Shown one piece after another: positions 60,659 to 64,000 of a stretch of DNA of 64,000 nt. The stretch is taken from the NCBI GenBank assembly GCA_900758375.1, contig CAAERJ010000030.1, forward strand, positions 1-64,000, read 5' to 3'. Made by a program: the position numbers and the translations under genes. This DNA comes from an uncultured Collinsella sp. GTDB taxonomy: Bacteria; Actinomycetota; Coriobacteriia; Coriobacteriales; Coriobacteriaceae. Numbering within the stretch: the stretch's first letter is position 1; each line of letters begins with the position of its first letter. Below the pieces are notes generated by a model that was given only the letters and a program-made list of their open reading frames with translations, had not been told where the DNA came from and searched no databases.

Positions 60659-60723
60659 AAACCATCACAACATTCGACGTTTTTCGGCAAAATCGCGATT
60701 TTCGCTGAATGTTGTGATGGTTT
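60659..60723. repeat. REP family B, copy 2
   Basis: Perfect 17-bp arms (AAACCATCACAACATTC, 60659-60675 / 60707-60723) directly abutting the MFS stop codon; it may act as that gene's terminator. Confidence 0.88.
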
Positions 60724-62010
60724 TTACCGCCTCGCGGCACGATCAAAATGCCGGCGGCCAAACAGCAGCAACGCCGCGGGAACCGCCGTCACGACCATGC
60801 CCGCCCCTATGAGCGTCTGCTGCACGCCAAACGTCACCGCCAGCCACGGGGCAATCGCCAACGGGGCCACGCCAGCGAACATATTGCCAAAGCCCATGAC
60901 CGAGTTCACGCGACCGAGTTGCTCGAGCGGTGCCGTCGTTTGCACGATGGTGTTGTGGAGCGGGTTGACGACGCCCCAAGCCACGCCCAGGGCAATCTGG
61001 CCGACAAGGGCCACGCCCACGTACGGCGTTCCCACATAGAGCAAACTTCCCAGGCCCACGGACATAAGCGCCACGAGCAGCGTTTTAAGGTTGACCAGGT
61101 GCGGTGGCAAGCGGAGCGCGAGGACGGTGCCCAGCACCGCGCCTACACCGCTTGCCGACGAGAGCCAGCCCATCCACTCAACACCAACGCGCAGGACATC
61201 GCGGTAGAAGAACGACTCCAGCGGATCGAAGGCACCGTAGCCAAAGTTCGAGAGGAAGATGATGCAGAACAGCAAGGCGAGGATACTGTTGGTGAAGACT
61301 GTCTTGATGCTTGTCACGAAGGTGACGCGGGCGAACGTGCTGGGGTTGGAGCTTTGGCTGGCAGTGATTGCCGTTGTACTGCTGTCCGCGGGAGTACTTT
61401 CACGCGCGGCGACGCGAACTGCTTGCGGTCTAAAGCCCCAGCCGGCAATGAACGCCAGTACGGTAAAAATCATCATGAGCACGAACACCGCGCGTGACGA
61501 TGTAGCCGCCGCGACAAAGCCGCCCATCATGGGGCCGACGATGATACTCACGTTAGAGAACATGGCGATGGCAGAGTTGATGTCTTTGAGCTCGACAGGA
61601 TCGTCGGTGAGGTAGGCTGGATAGGATGTGGTGATGGGCTGGGCAAACCCCATCACAAAGCCCAGGAGCACCGCGCCGAGCAGGACGATGCCGGTCGCGC
61701 TGCCAAAGGCAATGGTCGCCGCGCCGGTTGCCAGCGTGCCCACGATGCTCAGCAAGAAATGACGGCGCGGGCCCCAGGCGTCAAGCGCCGCGCCGCCTGC
61801 AAAGGACCCCAGGATCACGAAAACGTTCATAAAAAGGACGGCCAGCGATGTCGCCACGACCGAGGCATCGTCTGCATAGGTGAGCGTTCCGATGACGCCG
61901 ATAAAGTAGCTGGTCTGATAACCGGTGTAGATGAGAAAGCGCATCGCCACCAGGCGCTTGGCCTGCACGGACAGCGATGATTGAGGCTTTGAGAAAAGAG
62001 AGGCGAGCAT
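60724..62010 (-). CDS. Major facilitator superfamily transporter
   Basis: A 428-residue 12-helix transporter with the loop 2-3 motif GGAALDAWGPRRHFL and the basic start SVQAKRLVAMRFLIYTGYQTSYF. A hydrophilic Ser/Thr-rich central loop (~205-240) divides the halves. Overall shape resembles drug or small-molecule exporters; substrate unknown. AAGGAG precedes the ATG at 62010. Confidence 0.88.
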   Translation of the reverse strand: MLASLFSKPQSSLSVQAKRLVAMRFLIYTGYQTSYFIGVIGTLTYADDASVVATSLAVLFMNVFVILGSFAGGAALDAWGPRRHFLLSIVGTLATGAATIAFGSATGIVLLGAVLLGFVMGFAQPITTSYPAYLTDDPVELKDINSAIAMFSNVSIIVGPMMGGFVAAATSSRAVFVLMMIFTVLAFIAGWGFRPQAVRVAARESTPADSSTTAITASQSSNPSTFARVTFVTSIKTVFTNSILALLFCIIFLSNFGYGAFDPLESFFYRDVLRVGVEWMGWLSSASGVGAVLGTVLALRLPPHLVNLKTLLVALMSVGLGSLLYVGTPYVGVALVGQIALGVAWGVVNPLHNTIVQTTAPLEQLGRVNSVMGFGNMFAGVAPLAIAPWLAVTFGVQQTLIGAGMVVTAVPAALLLFGRRHFDRAARR

Positions 62011-62185
62011 GGAGACTCCTTGTTTCATACGAATGCGGACGGCGGGCATTCGCCACCGTCTGTCAAATCAATCTATCCGCATGAAGCATTAAGGACGCAT
62101 CAAGCCCCTTCTCTCCGTTTTTCGCCCATCATGAACTACTTGGTAGATTGTAAGGCATGTCCCACACATCTACTAAAGCAAAAAC

Positions 62186-62218
62186 CACCACAAAGGTGCC
62201 TGGCCCCTTTGTGGTGGA
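62186..62218. repeat. REP family A, copy 5
   Basis: CCACCACAAAGG / CCTTTGTGGTGG, 9-base loop, between the MFS and moaC-mobB genes. Confidence 0.88.
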
Positions 62219-62236
62219 AATGACGTTTGCCCAGAT

Positions 62237-62277
62237 AAAACCTGCCAAAATAAACCTGTCCCTTTTTGGCAGGTTTT
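62237..62277 (-). terminator. Terminator after moaC-mobB
   Basis: Minus-strand AAAACCTGCCAAAA pairs with TTTTGGCAGGTTTT, 13-base loop. The 5' arm overlaps the stop codon of moaC-mobB. Confidence 0.85.
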
Positions 62278-63574
62278 AGGCCAGATGGTCTTGAATCAGG
62301 TCGCAGATGGCTCGAGCGTCGTTGATGTTGAATGCTCGGGTCGCAAAGCCGGCGTCGAATGCCTGGCGTGCCAGGGCTTCGTTGCAGGCAAGGGCCAGCG
62401 TGCGACCATCGACTAGGTCGAGCGAGCTCTTGCCGCGCAGGCGGTCGACACCGGAGCGCGCGACCACGATGTTGTCGAAGCCCTCGGTCTTGTAGCCCTC
62501 GATGATCACCACGTCGACATCGTTGTAGCGCGACAGCAGCTCGCGCGCGGACATCTCGTCCTCCTCGCGCGTGTCGGCGTACTCCGCCCAGCGCGTGGCG
62601 CAGATAAGGCCCACGTGTTTGGATCCGGCCTGGTGATGGCGCCACGTATCCTTAGCGGGCACATCGATATCAAAGCCGTGGTGCCCGTGATGCTTGAGCG
62701 AACCCACGCGCAGGCCGCGGCGGGTGAGCTCGGCGATAACCTTCTCGACGAGCGTGGTCTTGCCCGAGTTTTGGTAGCCGATAAACGCGATCGCGGGGAC
62801 GGCCGGTGTCGGAGCTGCGGGCGCGACGGCGACGGGTGTGCTCGCGGGCGCGGCACCGTCAGCGGCCACGGCCTCAACAGCAGCGGCCTGACGCTCTGCA
62901 CGATCCCACACGCCCGAGCGGCCACCCTCCTTGTGCAACAGGCGCACGTCGACGATCTCCATACCGCGATCGACCGCCTTGCACATGTCGTAGATCGTTA
63001 GGCACGCAGCGCTCGCGCCGGTCAGGGCCTCCATCTCGATACCCGTCTTGCCCGTCACGCCCGCCGTAACCAGCACGTGAAAGCCAACCTGCCCGTCCGT
63101 GCGCGCCGGCGCCCAGCCCTCGGGCACGTCCTCGGCCGGCGTCCCCGCCGCAGCGATAGGCGCAATGTCGCACTTGCTCTTGGTAATGAGCAATGGATGG
63201 CACATGGGGATGATGTCGCTCGTGCGTTTGATGGCCATGATGCCCGCCACGCGCGCGCAAGCAAGCACGTCGCCCTTTTTGGCGCGGTCCTGCAGCACCA
63301 TGGCCTGCGTCTCGGGATGCATGAGGATGGTGCCCTCGGCGATGGCAATGCGATGGGTCTCGGCCTTGTCGGACACGTCGACCATGCGTACCTCGCCCTT
63401 GGCGTCCACGTGCGTCAGCTCGTCGCGACGGGCGTCGCGGGCGGGCTCGGTGGCAGCGCTGACAGACGGCTGCGCGGGCGCGGCGGCGTTACCGGCCGCA
63501 GCCGTGACTTTGTGGGCAGACATCGCGGCCCTGCGAGCGGCCTTGGTGGCATCGGCGTACCTGCTCTTGGCCAT
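62276..63574 (-). CDS. Fused MoaC-MobB molybdenum cofactor protein
   Basis: One 432-residue chain combining MoaC (cyclic pyranopterin monophosphate synthase) and MobB (GTP-binding adapter for guanine dinucleotide cofactor formation). After a ~50-residue Ala-rich start comes MoaC: LTHVDAKGEVRMVDVSDKAETHR, CHPLLITKSKCD, GKTGIEMEALTGASAACLTIYDMCKA. A Pro/Ala linker leads to MobB: P-loop GYQNSGKTTLVEKV, HHGHHGFDIDVPAKDTWRHHQAGS and VVIIEGYKTEG. GGAGGATG overlaps the moaA stop, with the ATG 4 bp after it. Confidence 0.93.
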   Translation of the reverse strand: MAKSRYADATKAARRAAMSAHKVTAAAGNAAAPAQPSVSAATEPARDARRDELTHVDAKGEVRMVDVSDKAETHRIAIAEGTILMHPETQAMVLQDRAKKGDVLACARVAGIMAIKRTSDIIPMCHPLLITKSKCDIAPIAAAGTPAEDVPEGWAPARTDGQVGFHVLVTAGVTGKTGIEMEALTGASAACLTIYDMCKAVDRGMEIVDVRLLHKEGGRSGVWDRAERQAAAVEAVAADGAAPASTPVAVAPAAPTPAVPAIAFIGYQNSGKTTLVEKVIAELTRRGLRVGSLKHHGHHGFDIDVPAKDTWRHHQAGSKHVGLICATRWAEYADTREEDEMSARELLSRYNDVDVVIIEGYKTEGFDNIVVARSGVDRLRGKSSLDLVDGRTLALACNEALARQAFDAGFATRAFNINDARAICDLIQDHLA

Positions 63575-63578
63575 ATGA

Positions 63579-64000
63579 TCATCCTCCGATTTGGGACATA
63601 AATCGTTGCGTACCCTCAATTATCGCGTGTTCCTGCGGTTTGTGGGCCACGGCATCGCGCCAAATCGAAAGTACCTGCATATCATCACCACGACGCAGCG
63701 CCTCACGCACCGAACACTCGGCATCGCTGAACAGGCACGGACGCACGTTGCCATCGGCCGTCAAGCGCAGACGGTTGCAGTTCGCGCAAAAATGGTTGGA
63801 CATGGCGCTAATGAAGCCGACCGTTCCCGCCGCGCCCGGAAAGTGCCAATAGCGCGCAGGGCCCGCGCCGGCAGGAGCGTCGTTGATGTCGAGCGGCTCG
63901 AGCTCGCCCAGTCCCGTCGCGGCGGCCCCGGCATTGATGCGCGCCCGCAGCTCGTCGCTCGGCACGGTATCGCTCGCGTCCCACAGCTCGGGATTGAGCG
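63579..64000 (-). CDS. moaA: GTP 3',8-cyclase MoaA, C-terminal part (cut by window edge)
   Basis: The frame runs off the right edge; about 140 C-terminal residues are visible. It contains the second 4Fe-4S site of MoaA (FCANCNRLRLTADGNVRPCLFS) and the typical GTVGFISAMSNHF. MoaA makes the precursor that MoaC converts, and it lies 4 bp upstream of moaC-mobB. The protein ends FMSQIGG, just before the next ribosome binding site. The N-terminal radical-SAM domain is outside the window. Confidence 0.93.
   Translation of the reverse strand, partial: LNPELWDASDTVPSDELRARINAGAAATGLGELEPLDINDAPAGAGPARYWHFPGAAGTVGFISAMSNHFCANCNRLRLTADGNVRPCLFSDAECSVREALRRGDDMQVLSIWRDAVAHKPQEHAIIEGTQRFMSQIGG

Overview
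The window reads as a chromosomal segment of a high-GC gut actinobacterium of class Coriobacteriia, most likely Collinsella. This is inferred from gene content and style, not from a database search: a type III glutamine synthetase, a fused MurT-GatD amidotransferase, a MoaC-MobB fusion, the gatCAB amidotransferase, a sortase-C pilus locus with LPxTG-like pilins, and strong C/G-ending codon use. Genes are dense, most have a clear AGGAGG-like ribosome binding site, and many end at well-formed hairpin terminators.

Layout. 1-5.4 kb: guaA, a divergent type I asparaginase, a small XRE regulator facing an unknown gene across a perfect 24-bp palindrome, a DUF1648 membrane protein and ychF. 5.4-10.8 kb: an alpha-glucoside module (PTS EIIBC and a GH4 6-phospho-alpha-glucosidase on the minus strand; a zinc dehydrogenase and a GntR/HutC repressor on the plus strand) with shared operators between the arms. 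10.9-15.9 kb: a poly-ferredoxin protein and three iron-alcohol-dehydrogenase-family genes, two of them close GldA paralogues. 16.4-20.8 kb: two coupled helical-repeat unknowns followed by the one-piece MurT-GatD. 21.1 kb: tRNA-Glu followed by a small repeat element. 21.4-24.5 kb: a flavodoxin/ferredoxin fusion and glutamine synthetase III. 24.9-29.1 kb: metF, a stand-alone methionine synthase activation domain, and a metH lacking that domain. 29.2-35.3 kb: a PFL/UPF0210 protein, a methyltransferase with a mosaic codon pattern, yhbY and a 998-residue AAA/SARP-like regulator.

35.7-40.7 kb: nagB, a stand-alone EIIA, glmM, rpsI, rplM and a patatin lipase. 41.1-41.4 kb: tmRNA, followed by the same kind of element seen behind tRNA-Glu. 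41.7-45.5 kb: an unknown gene, a RelB-like/PIN toxin-antitoxin pair with operator, and a metal P-type ATPase with a DUF6110 partner. 45.6-46.3 kb: a dense cluster of long palindromes and tandem RNA-like units behind gatB. 46.3-49.8 kb: gatCAB. 50.1-59.2 kb: a pilus locus (tip adhesin, two pilins, class C sortase) interrupted between pilin and sortase by two tandem copies of what looks like an undescribed type I toxin-antitoxin module. 59.7-64 kb: a HAD phosphatase, an MFS exporter, moaC-mobB and the end of moaA.

The most unusual content is non-coding: (i) homologous ~190-bp mini-elements directly behind tRNA-Glu and tmRNA, each ending in a partial copy of the RNA gene's 3' end; (ii) the tandem hydrophobic-peptide/antisense-RNA modules inside the pilus locus; (iii) long palindromes with 32-34 bp perfect arms and covarying inner hairpins immediately after stop codons; (iv) a perfectly periodic array of inverted 15-mers upstream of tRNA-Glu; (v) two interleaved REP-like hairpin families scattered at gene ends.
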